From positions 1-39,656 of the forward strand of contig JAKVAY010000071.1 of the NCBI GenBank assembly GCA_022447185.1: 39,656 nucleotides of DNA, given 5' to 3'. Source of the stretch: Fuerstiella sp. (lineage in GTDB: Bacteria > Planctomycetota > Planctomycetia > Planctomycetales > Planctomycetaceae). Both the position numbers and the translations under genes were made by a program. The notes beneath the pieces are model-generated. The model made no database searches. It saw only the letters and a list, made by a program, of their open reading frames with translations, and was not told where the DNA came from. Below are positions 27,126 to 36,316 of this stretch, piece after piece. How positions within the stretch are numbered: the first letter of the stretch is position 1; every line of letters begins with the position of its first letter.

Positions 27126-27204
27126 TTGGAAGGCAGCAACGAATGCGGCGCCGCAGGGATCTGCATTCCGGCCGTCGTGACTGAACTGGGAGATCCGCAA
27201 AGTC

Positions 27205-27951
27205 ATGAAATCGGTTGGACTCATTCCGGCGCGACTGCATTCAACACGACTGCCTCGCAAACTGTTGCTGGATGAAACCGGCAAACCTCTCATTCAGTAT
27301 GTTTGGGAAGTTGCGATGGCCTGCAGTGAACTCAGCGACGTCATCGTAGCTACTGACAGCGAAGAAATTGCTGATATCGTCCGAGGGTTTGGCGGTCGGG
27401 CGGAAATGACGGGCGATCACCCAAGTGGATCTGACCGCATCGCGGAAGTAGTGCGTCGCTGCTGTCTGGATGCAGAAGTAATTGTCAACCTGCAGGGTGA
27501 CGAACCGGAACTTGAAACAGAGACGATCACACGGATGTTGCAGGCACTGCGACAATCCTCCTGCGAAATGGCAACGATCGCGACTCCTTTCCACAATGCT
27601 GACGACGTACAGGATCCTTCCTGCGTCAAAGTGGTCCTGAACGATCGCTCCGAGGCGATGTATTTCAGCCGTTATCCGATTCCGTTTGCCCGCGAGCAGT
27701 CGATCCGACAGGTTCTGAAAGAGTCACCCGGCAGCTATCTGTTGCACCTGGGAATGTATGCTTACCGCACAGAGTTTCTTCTCAAGCTCACAGACATGCC
27801 GCCTGGTGGATTGGAAAATATCGAGAAACTCGAACAGTTACGTGCCCTGCAGGCCGGAGCGCGCATTGTTGTGGCAACGGTCGCTGCTGCGGCCATCGGC
27901 ATCGATACACCGGAAGATTACTCCGCGTTTGTGACTCGCTGTCGTCGGTGA
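27205..27951 (+). CDS. kdsB: 3-deoxy-manno-octulosonate cytidylyltransferase
   Basis: This 248-residue enzyme couples CTP to Kdo, giving CMP-Kdo for lipopolysaccharide core synthesis in the cytoplasm. The N-terminal nucleotide-binding motif IPARLHSTRLPRK is exact for the family. Further family blocks are VATDSEEIADIVRGFGG, TGDHPSGSDRIAEV (Kdo/CTP pocket), NLQGDEPE (metal-binding Asp) and the HLGMYAYR segment. Its length equals that of E. coli KdsB. The gene sits 79 nt after tal on the same strand and could share its transcript, though the two pathways touch only through pentose-phosphate precursors of Kdo (arabinose 5-phosphate). Its presence indicates an outer membrane with Kdo-containing lipopolysaccharide. 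Confidence 0.95.
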   Translation: MKSVGLIPARLHSTRLPRKLLLDETGKPLIQYVWEVAMACSELSDVIVATDSEEIADIVRGFGGRAEMTGDHPSGSDRIAEVVRRCCLDAEVIVNLQGDEPELETETITRMLQALRQSSCEMATIATPFHNADDVQDPSCVKVVLNDRSEAMYFSRYPIPFAREQSIRQVLKESPGSYLLHLGMYAYRTEFLLKLTDMPPGGLENIEKLEQLRALQAGARIVVATVAAAAIGIDTPEDYSAFVTRCRR

Positions 27952-28192
27952 CGGCAATTACCGCTGTCGGCCCCTGTTCCGCCTGCCTATAAAGCAGACC
28001 GGGAAGCCGGAAGAATTTCATTCGTATCGACTTCGCGAACCAGCAGTAAGTTGAAGCACTCAAACCAAATAGAAATATCTCGCAGACAAAGAGAGTTTCT
28101 TCTTCCGACAGAGCACTGGAATTCTCTACCAGATTGCCTGATCTTCAGTTTTTTTTCTGGCCCAGCACGACTTGCGATCCGATGTAGTGAGT
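27952..28192. other. Intergenic region upstream of the nrd control sites
   Basis: About 240 nt separate the kdsB stop from the NrdR-box-like sites. It is AT-richer than the flanking genes near its end, as expected upstream of a promoter. I see no gene and no convincing terminator for kdsB. Confidence 0.35.
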
Positions 28193-28239
28193 ATACCACA
28201 TTTTGTATTGACAGTTCATTGGCACCCACTATATTGTGA
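28193..28239 (+). promoter_or_regulatory. Pair of NrdR-box-like operators
   Basis: Two 16-bp sites resemble the NrdR box consensus ACACWATATATWGTGT. Site 1 (28193-28208, ATACCACATTTTGTAT) matches at 11 of 16 positions. Site 2 (28224-28239, ACCCACTATATTGTGA) matches at 13 of 16. They start exactly 31 bp apart, the helical-phase spacing known for paired NrdR boxes in nrd promoters. They bracket the -35 and cover the -10 of the promoter at 28208-28235, as expected for a repressor. No nrdR gene is in the window. Confidence 0.65.
28208..28235 (+). promoter_or_regulatory. Sigma70-type promoter of nrdA-nrdB
   Basis: A perfect -35, TTGACA (28208-28213), is followed after 16 nt by TATATT (28230-28235), five of six matches to the -10 consensus. 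This is the best promoter-like pair seen in the window. The start of transcription would be near 28242, leaving a leader of about 388 nt before the nrdA ATG. The overlap with the NrdR-box-like sites strengthens the call. Confidence 0.6.
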
Positions 28240-28241
28240 TT

Positions 28242-28629
28242 TATTGTTAATTTTTGCGGAATATACCGGCTAAAAAATGGTCGGTTTCCGTTCCGCAACG
28301 TGTTGTCAGACGGGTAGTTGAGTGATTCTGAGTTAGTGGTTTGACAGCCGCTTCAGTATCCTTATCTTGCTCTTCCGCAAGGAGGCCACGAAGCTCGACA
28401 GGAAGTCGAAACGACCCAACATTTCTTTAGCCCACTGCAGGGCCAGCCCGCTTGCCGGTTTTCTGCTTCAGCATATGCCTGCTGAAATACCGGAGTTATC
28501 CAGACGCTGGGTGCTGCGCGGTGGGTGGTCGAGCCCGTCCAACTGGTTCGACATAGTGTTATATGGAGTGCCATTGCAAGAAGCATGGCTGTTCATCTGG
28601 ATGAAGACCGATCTTGAGGAGGCGTTCGA
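28242..28629 (+). promoter_or_regulatory. Long structured 5' leader of nrdA
   Basis: The leader contains two clear hairpins. The first, at its very start, pairs TTGCGGAA (28254-28261) with TTCCGCAA (28291-28298) and nests an inner stem ACCGGC/GTCGGT. The second pairs TTCAGCA (28467-28473) with TGCTGAA (28480-28486) around a 6-nt loop, with an outer CCGGT/ACCGG stem (28455-28459/28489-28493). An open frame (TTG at 28367 or ATG at 28475) ends in a TGA at 28631-28633, overlapping the nrdA ATG. AGGAGG at 28617-28622 is the nrdA ribosome-binding site. I could not match the fold to a known riboswitch class. Confidence 0.45.
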
Positions 28630-31524
28630 ATGATTCGAGCACAAACGGAATGGGTTATCCGCAAACGCGATGGTCGTACAGTTCCATTCGATTCAGGGCT
28701 GATTGGTCGAGCGATCGCCAATGCCTTTCGCGCCGAATTGAATCTGGCGGATCAGCAACCGCTTGATTCAGAATCCGACGATGAAGTCCGCAGCGTTACC
28801 GAAGACATCGTCGCTGAACTGTCGACAGATTTGGACGCTGAATCCGGCACCGATGTAGAACGCGTGCAGGATATGGTGGAAATGCAACTGATGAAGCGGG
28901 GCCATTTTAAAGTCGCCCGGCGCTATATCGTTTATCGTGCGGAACGAGCAAAAATACGGTCACTGCAGCCGTCAGACAGTCTTGATTCGCTGGACGGACC
29001 GACGACGCCACCATTACGCGTTCTTCTGGAGGACGATGTTCGTGTCGACTTCGACGCTGACAGAATTCGACGTCGATTTGAACTGGCCTGTACGGATCTG
29101 CCGGATTGTGAAGTCGATCAACTGCTCGAAGAGGTTATGAAGTCGGTTTACGACGACATATCCGTGGCAGAGATCTATCGAGCGATGATATTGGCGGCAC
29201 GTACGCGCATCGAGCAGGATCCGGCTTTCGATATTGTTGCTGCGCGACTGCTGCGAATGGTCATCGCCAGCGAATCATTGGGAAATGCTCCGGCTGTTCC
29301 GGAAGACCTTGACCGTCTCTATCGTAACCAGTTTGAACACTATGTGATCGACGGAATCGTTGCAGATCGTCTGTCTCCGGAACTGCGTCAGTATGATTTG
29401 ACCCGGATTGCACACGCGCTAAAGCCTGAACGTGACTCCCTGTTCAAGTATCCAGGACTGCAGGCAATCTACGATCGATATCTGCTGCATATTGAAGGCC
29501 GGCGGATTGAAATGCCGCAATACTTCTGGATGCGTGTTGCAATGGGGCTCGCGATCAATGAATCCAATCGCGAGGAACGGGCTATAGAGTTCTACGACAT
29601 TCTTTCGTCAATGAGATTCACTTCCGCAACTCCGACGTTGTTTAATTCAGCGACCAATCATCCACAGCTGAGTTCCTGCTACCTTTCGACGGTCAGCGAC
29701 GATCTGGAACACATTTTTAAATGTGTATCGGACAACGCCAAACTCAGTAAATGGGCTGGAGGTCTGGGTAACGACTGGACCAGTATTCGCGCGACCAATG
29801 CTCATATCAAAGGTACAAACGGTCGGAGCCAGGGTGTCATTCCGTTCCTGAAAGTCGTCAATGATACGGCTGTTGCGGTGAATCAGGGAGGAAAGCGGAA
29901 GGGCGCTGTTTGTTCCTACCTTGAGACCTGGCATATGGACATTGAGGAGTTCATGGAACTCCGCAAGAACACGGGTGACGATCGGCGACGCACACACGAT
30001 ATGCATACAGCCAACTGGATCCCTGATCTGTTCATGAAACGAGTTCAGCTCAACCAGAACTGGACTCTGTTTAGCCCGGACGAGGTTCCGGATCTTCATG
30101 ATCTGTACGGAGAAGCCTTTGAGGAACGCTACATCGAATATGAGCAGATGGCCGAGTCCGGTCGAATTCAGCTGAGTCGCAGCGTTCCTGCTGTCGAACT
30201 GTGGAGAAAAATGCTGACTCGTGTGTTTGAAACGGGACATCCGTGGATCACGTTCAAAGATCCATCCAACATCCGATCGCCACAGGACCATACCGGAGTG
30301 GTTCACAGCAGTAATCTGTGTACGGAAATTCTGTTGAATACTTCACCGGAAGAGACCGCTGTTTGTAATCTGGGATCCATCAACCTGCCTGCACACGTTG
30401 TGGATGGAAAACTGGATCTCCAAATGCTGGAAGAAACAGTCGGGACCGCGATGAGGATGCTGGACAATGTGATCGATATTAACTTCTATCCAACTGAAGA
30501 AGCACGTATCTCCAATCAAAAACATCGCCCTGTTGGACTGGGTCTGATGGGATTCCAGGATGCGTTGGCAAAGATGAATTACAGTTATGCCAGCGAACAG
30601 GCTGTTGAATTTGCAGATCGCAGCATGGAGGCAATTTCGTGGTTCGCAATTATGGCGTCCTCCCGACTGGCAGGCGAACGCGGAACATATGATTCCTACC
30701 CAGGATCCAAATGGGACCGTGGTCTGCTGCCGATCGACACCATCGAACAACTCGAGCAGGAACGTGGAATGCCGGTGGACGTGGATCGGTCCACATCCAT
30801 GGATTGGGACAGTGTTCGCAAAGCGGTGGCTGCCAGTGGAATGCGGAACAGCAACTGCATGGCGATTGCTCCAACAGCCACGATTTCAACGATCATTGGT
30901 GTGTCACAGTCGATTGAACCTATCTATAAGCATCTGTATGTGAAGAGCAATCTGTCGGGCGAGTTCACCCATGTAAATACGTCCCTTGTTCGTGAACTCA
31001 GGGAACGTGGCTTGTGGGATGCTGAGATGCTCGATGCACTCAAATACTATGATGGAACACTTTCTGAGATTGAGCGCATTCCGGCTGATATTCGGGCTCG
31101 CTATCTGACATCCTTCGAAGTCGATCCGAAATGGCTGATTGAATGTGCGTCGCGCCGACAAAAATGGATCGACATGGGCCAGTCACTCAATCTGTATATG
31201 TGCGAGCCGAGTGGTCGCAAGTTGCACGACATGTACTTTTTGGCGTGGAGCAAGGGTCTTAAAACAACCTACTACCTGCGAACGCTGGCGGCGACCCAGA
31301 TCGAAAAATCAACTGTCGATGTCAATAAATATGGGGTCCAGCCCCGCTGGATGAAACACAGGAGTGCCTCAAGCGATATTACAGTTGCAGCCAATCAGGA
31401 TAAAAATCAGCGTCAGGACGGACCGGCAGAAGGTGTCGGCCAGCCTCACGTTGTACCGGCCACCGATATGTCATCCGTCAACGCCTGCAGCCTGGATGAT
31501 CCGGACTGTGAAGCCTGTCAGTAA
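28630..31524 (+). CDS. nrdA: Ribonucleoside-diphosphate reductase, alpha subunit (class I)
   Basis: This is the 964-residue catalytic subunit of aerobic ribonucleotide reductase, reducing ribonucleoside diphosphates to deoxy forms. Active-site residues are all present: Cys350 (SSCYLST; E. coli Cys225), Asn562-Cys564-Glu566 (NLCTEI; E. coli 437/439/441), Cys579 (VCNLGSINL; Cys462), the radical-transfer pair Tyr881-Tyr882 (TTYYLRT; Tyr730/731) and the C-terminal shuttle Cys960/Cys963 (CEAC). The N-terminus has an ATP-cone (about 5-100, [13 protein letters not shown]) for allosteric activity control and a second ATP-cone-like segment (about 125-215, [17 protein letters not shown]). The protein is longer than E. 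coli NrdA (761) and recalls the multi-cone chlamydial subunit. AGGAGG lies 7 nt before the ATG. nrdB follows 134 nt later. Confidence 0.95.
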   Translation: MIRAQTEWVIRKRDGRTVPFDSGLIGRAIANAFRAELNLADQQPLDSESDDEVRSVTEDIVAELSTDLDAESGTDVERVQDMVEMQLMKRGHFKVARRYIVYRAERAKIRSLQPSDSLDSLDGPTTPPLRVLLEDDVRVDFDADRIRRRFELACTDLPDCEVDQLLEEVMKSVYDDISVAEIYRAMILAARTRIEQDPAFDIVAARLLRMVIASESLGNAPAVPEDLDRLYRNQFEHYVIDGIVADRLSPELRQYDLTRIAHALKPERDSLFKYPGLQAIYDRYLLHIEGRRIEMPQYFWMRVAMGLAINESNREERAIEFYDILSSMRFTSATPTLFNSATNHPQLSSCYLSTVSDDLEHIFKCVSDNAKLSKWAGGLGNDWTSIRATNAHIKGTNGRSQGVIPFLKVVNDTAVAVNQGGKRKGAVCSYLETWHMDIEEFMELRKNTGDDRRRTHDMHTANWIPDLFMKRVQLNQNWTLFSPDEVPDLHDLYGEAFEERYIEYEQMAESGRIQLSRSVPAVELWRKMLTRVFETGHPWITFKDPSNIRSPQDHTGVVHSSNLCTEILLNTSPEETAVCNLGSINLPAHVVDGKLDLQMLEETVGTAMRMLDNVIDINFYPTEEARISNQKHRPVGLGLMGFQDALAKMNYSYASEQAVEFADRSMEAISWFAIMASSRLAGERGTYDSYPGSKWDRGLLPIDTIEQLEQERGMPVDVDRSTSMDWDSVRKAVAASGMRNSNCMAIAPTATISTIIGVSQSIEPIYKHLYVKSNLSGEFTHVNTSLVRELRERGLWDAEMLDALKYYDGTLSEIERIPADIRARYLTSFEVDPKWLIECASRRQKWIDMGQSLNLYMCEPSGRKLHDMYFLAWSKGLKTTYYLRTLAATQIEKSTVDVNKYGVQPRWMKHRSASSDITVAANQDKNQRQDGPAEGVGQPHVVPATDMSSVNACSLDDPDCEACQ

Positions 31525-31658
31525 GCTGCTGTGATCTTCGATTCGGGATGCCTGATCACATCAACTATTCCCAAATCTCACACCACAGCTGATCAGCCTG
31601 TTCCTGGGCTCGACCACCACAATTTTTATTCGTCAGTATCAACTCATTTAAAGGCGTC

Positions 31659-32723
31659 ATGATGACCACAAACATTTCGACCGAACAGGAAGTTTTTACA
31701 GGAACAGACGGGCGATTTCAGGCCGATGAAAAACGGCTGATTAACTGTGCACAGGTTGATGTGAATCAGCTAATGCCGATCAAATACCAGTGGGCCTGGG
31801 AACACTATCTGAACGGTTGTGCCAATCACTGGATGCCAACAGAAGTCCCGATGAATCGAGACGTCGAAACATGGAAGTCCGGCAGACTGACAGACGATGA
31901 ACGCCGCGTCATCATGTGGAACCTGGGATTCTTTTCGACTGCAGAGTCGCTGGTCGGTAACAATCTGGTACTGGCGATTTTCAAGCATGTGACCAACGCG
32001 GAATGTCGCCAATACCTGCTCCGACAGGCATTTGAAGAAGCCGTTCATACCCATACGTTTCTGTATGTAGTGGAAACGCTCGGATTGAACGAAAGTGAAA
32101 TCTTCAACATGTATCGTGAGATTCCAACGATCGCGAAGAAAGATGCCTTCGAGATGGAGCTCACAGCTGAAGTACTCGATCCCGACTTTGTGACTGAAAC
32201 ATTTGAAGGCCGTCAGACATTCCTGAAGAACCTGATCGGTTACTATGTGATTATGGAGGGGGTGTTCTTCTACAGCGGCTTCGTGATGATGCTGTCATTT
32301 CATCGTCGCAATCTGATGACAGGAATCGGCGAGCAGTTCCAGTACATTTTGCGAGATGAAACAATTCATCTGAATTTTGGCGTCGATCTCATCAACGGGA
32401 TCAAGTCAGAGAATCCTGAACTGTGGACTTCAGAGTTTCAGGAAGCCATGATCGAACGAGTGCGTACAGCAGTGGAGCTGGAAATCGAATATGCGGAATC
32501 GTGTCTGCCGCGAGGTGTTCTGGGCCTGAACGCTGCTTTGTTCCGAGACTACGTCCAGCACGTCGCCGATCGTCGTCTGCAGCGTATCGGACTTCCGATC
32601 CAATACGGCTCATCCAACCCATTTCCGTGGATGAGCGAAACGATTGATCTTTCCAAGGAGAAGAACTTCTTCGAAACTCGAGTCACTGAGTACCAGGCCG
32701 GTGGCTCACTGAGCTGGGATTAG
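31659..32723 (+). CDS. nrdB: Ribonucleoside-diphosphate reductase, beta subunit (class Ic, Mn/Fe type)
   Basis: This 354-residue subunit supplies the radical initiator for NrdA. Metal-ligand positions read Glu96 ([10 protein letters not shown]), Glu127 and His130 (AFEEAVH), Glu200 (IMEGVFFY), and Glu234 and His237 (RDETIHLNF). The position of the tyrosyl radical (E. coli Tyr122) is Phe134 (HTHTFLYV). All seven positions are offset by exactly +7 from the residues of the Chlamydia trachomatis subunit as I recall them (Glu89, Glu120, His123, Phe127, Glu193, Glu227, His230). Glu in place of the first Asp ligand together with Phe in place of Tyr defines class Ic, which uses a Mn(IV)/Fe(III) cofactor instead of a tyrosyl radical. 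The start is at the first of two adjacent ATG codons (31659 or 31662). The gene shares a strand and probably an operon with nrdA. Confidence 0.95.
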   Translation: MMTTNISTEQEVFTGTDGRFQADEKRLINCAQVDVNQLMPIKYQWAWEHYLNGCANHWMPTEVPMNRDVETWKSGRLTDDERRVIMWNLGFFSTAESLVGNNLVLAIFKHVTNAECRQYLLRQAFEEAVHTHTFLYVVETLGLNESEIFNMYREIPTIAKKDAFEMELTAEVLDPDFVTETFEGRQTFLKNLIGYYVIMEGVFFYSGFVMMLSFHRRNLMTGIGEQFQYILRDETIHLNFGVDLINGIKSENPELWTSEFQEAMIERVRTAVELEIEYAESCLPRGVLGLNAALFRDYVQHVADRRLQRIGLPIQYGSSNPFPWMSETIDLSKEKNFFETRVTEYQAGGSLSWD

Positions 32724-32879
32724 TGCAACCTCATCGAAATGCCAAGGAAGCCTCTGCCGGCCCGAGCCGGGGACAAACAGGGTTCAACTCGAATGTGAGG
32801 CGTAAGTGATCTGAGACATCCACGCCTCTCAGCTACTTGTCCTGCCAGCGGTGACGTTACCGAGTACTCTCAAACCGCT

Positions 32880-34694
32880 CTAGACATCAAGCCCCATCAT
32901 CCGCATCAGTTCAATCGCATTGCTCCGTTCGACGACGCCTTCACGAAGTTGATAATCAAACGTCATCGCACCGTCAGTAATCTGGTCCTCAAAGTGATAG
33001 TTACCGGCGCGTCCATCGAGTGAATGAACGATGCGAGTCAGTTCCAGGTCATGAGTCGTCACCAGTCCCAGCGCCCCACGATCCAGCAGCGAACGAATGA
33101 CGGCTTCGGCTCCTCGGCGCCGGTCATTCGAATTCGTTCCATTGAGAATCTCATCCAGCAAAAACAGAACCGGAAGCGTGCCATCGGTCAGATCGACAAC
33201 CTGACGCAGTCGCCGAACAATACTAAAAAACAACGAACGCCCCTCGATCAGAGAATCACTAACGCGCATCACGGTACCCATCTGGAACGGTGTGGTCGAC
33301 ATCGACCGCGCATTGACCCGACCTCCACACCAGGTCAGGACGAGATTGGTTCCAATCGAACGCAGCAGTGTGCTCTTCCCGGACATATTCGAGCCGCTGA
33401 TCAACATCAGTGGATGATCCTGAGTCAACTGAACATCGTTAAGGATACACTGCCGGTTGGACAGCAGCGGGTGCCCCAGCTCACAGGCGGTGAACATGGG
33501 CGCCCCATCTGAAATTTCGGGAATCACCGTATCAGCATTGTCAAAGCTCCAGGCCCCTATCGTGAGCAATACTTCAAGTTCTGCGGATGCCTCGATCCAG
33601 CCAGGAATCAATGCACCATAGTCCACTCGCCAGCGCTCGATACGATCGGTCAGCAGTACTGTAAGTCCAAACAGCCATGCAAATGGAATCAGGAACTGAT
33701 TTCGCAGGGAATTGTTCAGCCAGCCGATCCGGTTGCTCAGGGAGCGGATCTGAGCCGACGCTCGGTGGCCACCTGCTTTCAGAACCTGTTGAAGTTCTAC
33801 AACGTGTGGATCGTCAAACGAATGAGCTTCCAGTTCTGTAAGAATCTGTGAAAGCTGCCTGAGTGCCTGATTCACACTGTCGACTGCAGTCACCACGGCC
33901 TTGATCTGCGAACGTGCCAGTAACATGAGCGGCATTTGCGCAAGCAGAACCAGTAACAGTGTTGAAAAGTCCACAATGTCTGCAGCGGCCATGAATAACA
34001 GAACGATTCCCGCGACTCCGAACACTGCGGACAAAAACACGATCCACGGAGGCACAGGCCGGGCAGATTCTGTTGCCCATCGATTCAGAGTTGTCTCGGT
34101 GGCGCTCCAGTTGCCTGCATTATCAATAGTCGCCAGACGCTCTCGCAGATCGAGTTCGTTGCGAAGAGATTCAGCCATCTGCTGGCGGTGAACAATCACT
34201 TCTGCGGCCGGAACTTCCGTCATCCAGCCGGCGAGCATCCGCCGAGCCGGCAGTGTCCGACACTGGCAGAGTTTCTGAAACAGCGATCCCGGACCAAACA
34301 GGTCAAGATCACCAGACCAGGAATGTTCTGAGGATACAAATTCCTCACCAGATTCAGGAAGTTGCCGCCAATGGTTCGTCAGTCGCTGCAGACACGACGA
34401 ATACCACTGTTGAATGCGAACAGTTGATCGTAGACGATGCAAAGTCGGACGGTGGACCACCATTACCAGAACCAGAACAGCGGTCGTGATCGAAAATGGC
34501 AGAGCTGCCCGGGGATCTGCAGTCAGCCACGTCCCCAGAACAATCACCCCAAGAAAAAGCGTCACGCGAACACGCACAAACCTGCGATCACGACGCTGCA
34601 GCAACAGCATTTGCCGAGTTGCCACCTCAAGTCTCTGACGGTAGGTCTCAGCCGCGTCCTGCGTACCAAATTCAATCGGCAGTTCACCTTGCAA
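32880..34694 (-). CDS. Membrane-anchored MutS-family ATPase
   Basis: This 604-residue protein joins membrane segments to a MutS-type ATPase. Hydrophobic segments lie at about 42-58, 64-80, 217-236, 244-262 and 334-350. The helical lever-like region typical of MutS domain III is partly in between. The C-terminal ATPase has Walker A GSNMSGKST (434-442), a Walker B FLLDE (511-515), the NGTNSNDRR motif of MutS and a conserved His in TTHDLEL. No mismatch-recognition domain (domain I) or Smr nuclease domain is present, so it is neither a canonical MutS nor a MutS2. Similar membrane MutS-related proteins exist in several phyla without an assigned role. It begins with TTG at 34694, 8 nt after the stop of the GspE-like gene. 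An in-frame stop sits two codons before this TTG, and the next ATG is at residue 29. Confidence 0.85.
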   Translation of the reverse strand: MQGELPIEFGTQDAAETYRQRLEVATRQMLLLQRRDRRFVRVRVTLFLGVIVLGTWLTADPRAALPFSITTAVLVLVMVVHRPTLHRLRSTVRIQQWYSSCLQRLTNHWRQLPESGEEFVSSEHSWSGDLDLFGPGSLFQKLCQCRTLPARRMLAGWMTEVPAAEVIVHRQQMAESLRNELDLRERLATIDNAGNWSATETTLNRWATESARPVPPWIVFLSAVFGVAGIVLLFMAAADIVDFSTLLLVLLAQMPLMLLARSQIKAVVTAVDSVNQALRQLSQILTELEAHSFDDPHVVELQQVLKAGGHRASAQIRSLSNRIGWLNNSLRNQFLIPFAWLFGLTVLLTDRIERWRVDYGALIPGWIEASAELEVLLTIGAWSFDNADTVIPEISDGAPMFTACELGHPLLSNRQCILNDVQLTQDHPLMLISGSNMSGKSTLLRSIGTNLVLTWCGGRVNARSMSTTPFQMGTVMRVSDSLIEGRSLFFSIVRRLRQVVDLTDGTLPVLFLLDEILNGTNSNDRRRGAEAVIRSLLDRGALGLVTTHDLELTRIVHSLDGRAGNYHFEDQITDGAMTFDYQLREGVVERSNAIELMRMMGLDV

Positions 34695-34702
34695 GTTCTA
34701 AC

Positions 34703-36052
34703 TCACTGTTGACGACGCGGCTGAGGTTGCACTCGACGACGTTTGCCCTGTACACCGCGCGGCGGAGTAAAAGCGCGTTTCACTTCTTCCAGTGACGTTG
34801 TTCCATTCACCACCAGACGTAACGCGTCCTGTTGCAGCATCAGTTGCTTTTCGCGAATCATCTGTTGGCGAATTGCTTTCGCGTCAACTCCACCTGCCAC
34901 GATGAATTCCTTCATTTCATCCGTCATTTCGAACATCTCATAAGCGGGGACTCGGCCGTGATAAGGGCTTCCGTTACATTCCGCACAGAGTTCTTCCAGC
35001 GATGGTGCATTCAGGTCATCGTCCGGGGGTGGCGTTGGGGCCCGATACAGAACCGTCGTTTCCCTGGGCAGGCCCAGTTGCTTCAATAACTGGGGCCTTG
35101 GCCGGAACGCCTGCTTGCAGTCGTCACACAACCGCCGAATGAGTTTCTGAGAAATGACAGCCTTAAGTCCACTCAGGACTTTGTCTGTCCCGACCCAGTC
35201 GATCAGCTGACTGACAGCCTCCGCCGGTTTCCGAACTCCAATTTCGCCGAAAAAACACAGTCGATCGCTGTAATCGAACAACAGCTGAACCTGCTGTGGG
35301 TCGTCGAACTTACCTAGGTAAACAGCATCACCTTCCTTGCGAATAATTCGATCCAGCTTGATTTCCAGATCGAGCCCAGGCTCGTCATCGGGTTCAGCGA
35401 CATTCACCAGTCGTTTTCCACCGACATCGGCGAAATTAAACACGGAGTACAAATACGGGTCCATGCAGTGCATAGCCACCAGCGACAACGATGTCGCACC
35501 CGATTCCGCGCCTCCGCATGACAGAATGATTCCCAGTGCATCATCCCCAGGTGGCGGCGATGACATCGTCTGCAATTTGGTTTTGAGCGAACCAGGAAAA
35601 TCAGTTTCGGTCGGTGTAACGAATGACACCTTGGGATCCTCAATCCGGATCCGCAGTCGTTCCACTACTCCCTTAACCGGTGATGTGTCCACCAGAAGGT
35701 GATACTCTTGACCATTGAACTCCCCCAGGATCCCTCCGGACTGGGGTTCACCTCGCGACTGAACATCCAGTCCCGAAAGAAGTTTTATTGTCTGCACGAC
35801 CGCCATACCCTGCTTTCCAGGAAACGTTCCCGCAGGATAGACAATTCCGTCCACGACAAATCGAACAGCCAGTCGTGGTCCTTTGATTTCGGCGACAATA
35901 GAATGTGCACGTCGAGACAAAGCATCAGAAATCATGCGTTTGGCTGGAATCAAACCAGCCTGAACCAGCCGAGGATTCTTCTTGAGATTTGTCTCACGTC
36001 CGAACATCGGGCCCTGAAAGAGCACCTGTTCGGATTCTTCGACTTCTGACAC
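34703..36052 (-). CDS. Degenerate GspE/PilB-family protein (ATPase motifs lost)
   Basis: This 449-residue protein has the fold pattern of type II secretion/type IV pilus ATPases (GspE, PilB): a middle domain with RLRIRIEDP..., a P-loop region (GIILSCGG), and the C-terminal QKLIRRLCDDC segment that aligns with GspE AQRLVRRLCPHC. The Zn tetracysteine pairs are kept (Cys309-Cys312, Cys356-Cys359). The Walker A reads GGAESGATS (180-188) instead of GPTGSGKST, with Ala186 for the essential Lys. The Asp-box GEIRD is GKFDD (247-251) and the TLHTN His box is gone. ATP hydrolysis is therefore unlikely. The N-terminal recognition domain of GspE is short. A scaffold or regulator of a pilus/secretion motor is a reasonable guess. 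The ATPase-family gene downstream starts 8 nt later, suggesting one transcript. Confidence 0.8.
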   Translation of the reverse strand: MSEVEESEQVLFQGPMFGRETNLKKNPRLVQAGLIPAKRMISDALSRRAHSIVAEIKGPRLAVRFVVDGIVYPAGTFPGKQGMAVVQTIKLLSGLDVQSRGEPQSGGILGEFNGQEYHLLVDTSPVKGVVERLRIRIEDPKVSFVTPTETDFPGSLKTKLQTMSSPPPGDDALGIILSCGGAESGATSLSLVAMHCMDPYLYSVFNFADVGGKRLVNVAEPDDEPGLDLEIKLDRIIRKEGDAVYLGKFDDPQQVQLLFDYSDRLCFFGEIGVRKPAEAVSQLIDWVGTDKVLSGLKAVISQKLIRRLCDDCKQAFRPRPQLLKQLGLPRETTVLYRAPTPPPDDDLNAPSLEELCAECNGSPYHGRVPAYEMFEMTDEMKEFIVAGGVDAKAIRQQMIREKQLMLQQDALRLVVNGTTSLEEVKRAFTPPRGVQGKRRRVQPQPRRQQ

Positions 36053-36316
36053 GCTGCCCGTCCCTTAATTGAAAAGCTGGAAGCATCTCTCCGATAGGAG
36101 TATCTTAGTCATTCTGATGAACCAGATGGCAGGAGGCCAGCGCGACCCTGCTATTCAGCCCGGATTTACCACGATGCCAGCTGGAATCCAGGATCCGGTG
36201 TTTTTGGAATTCGCGATTTTTCGGGAATCCTAAGTGATTCTTTACACTCAATTGCCTCGAGCATGCCTGGACATGGTTAAGCTGTGGCATTCTACATGCA
36301 TGTCAGGTGTTGGAAC

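Noticed and set aside
28420..28470. Possible cobalamin riboswitch in the nrdA leader (CCACTG followed by GC-rich pairing)
   Set aside because: Only a short B12-box-like string is present; the conserved core and its order of helices could not be found.
32755..32772. CCGGC/GCCGG stem between nrdB and the MutS-like gene as a terminator
   Set aside because: Only 5 bp and no T tract.
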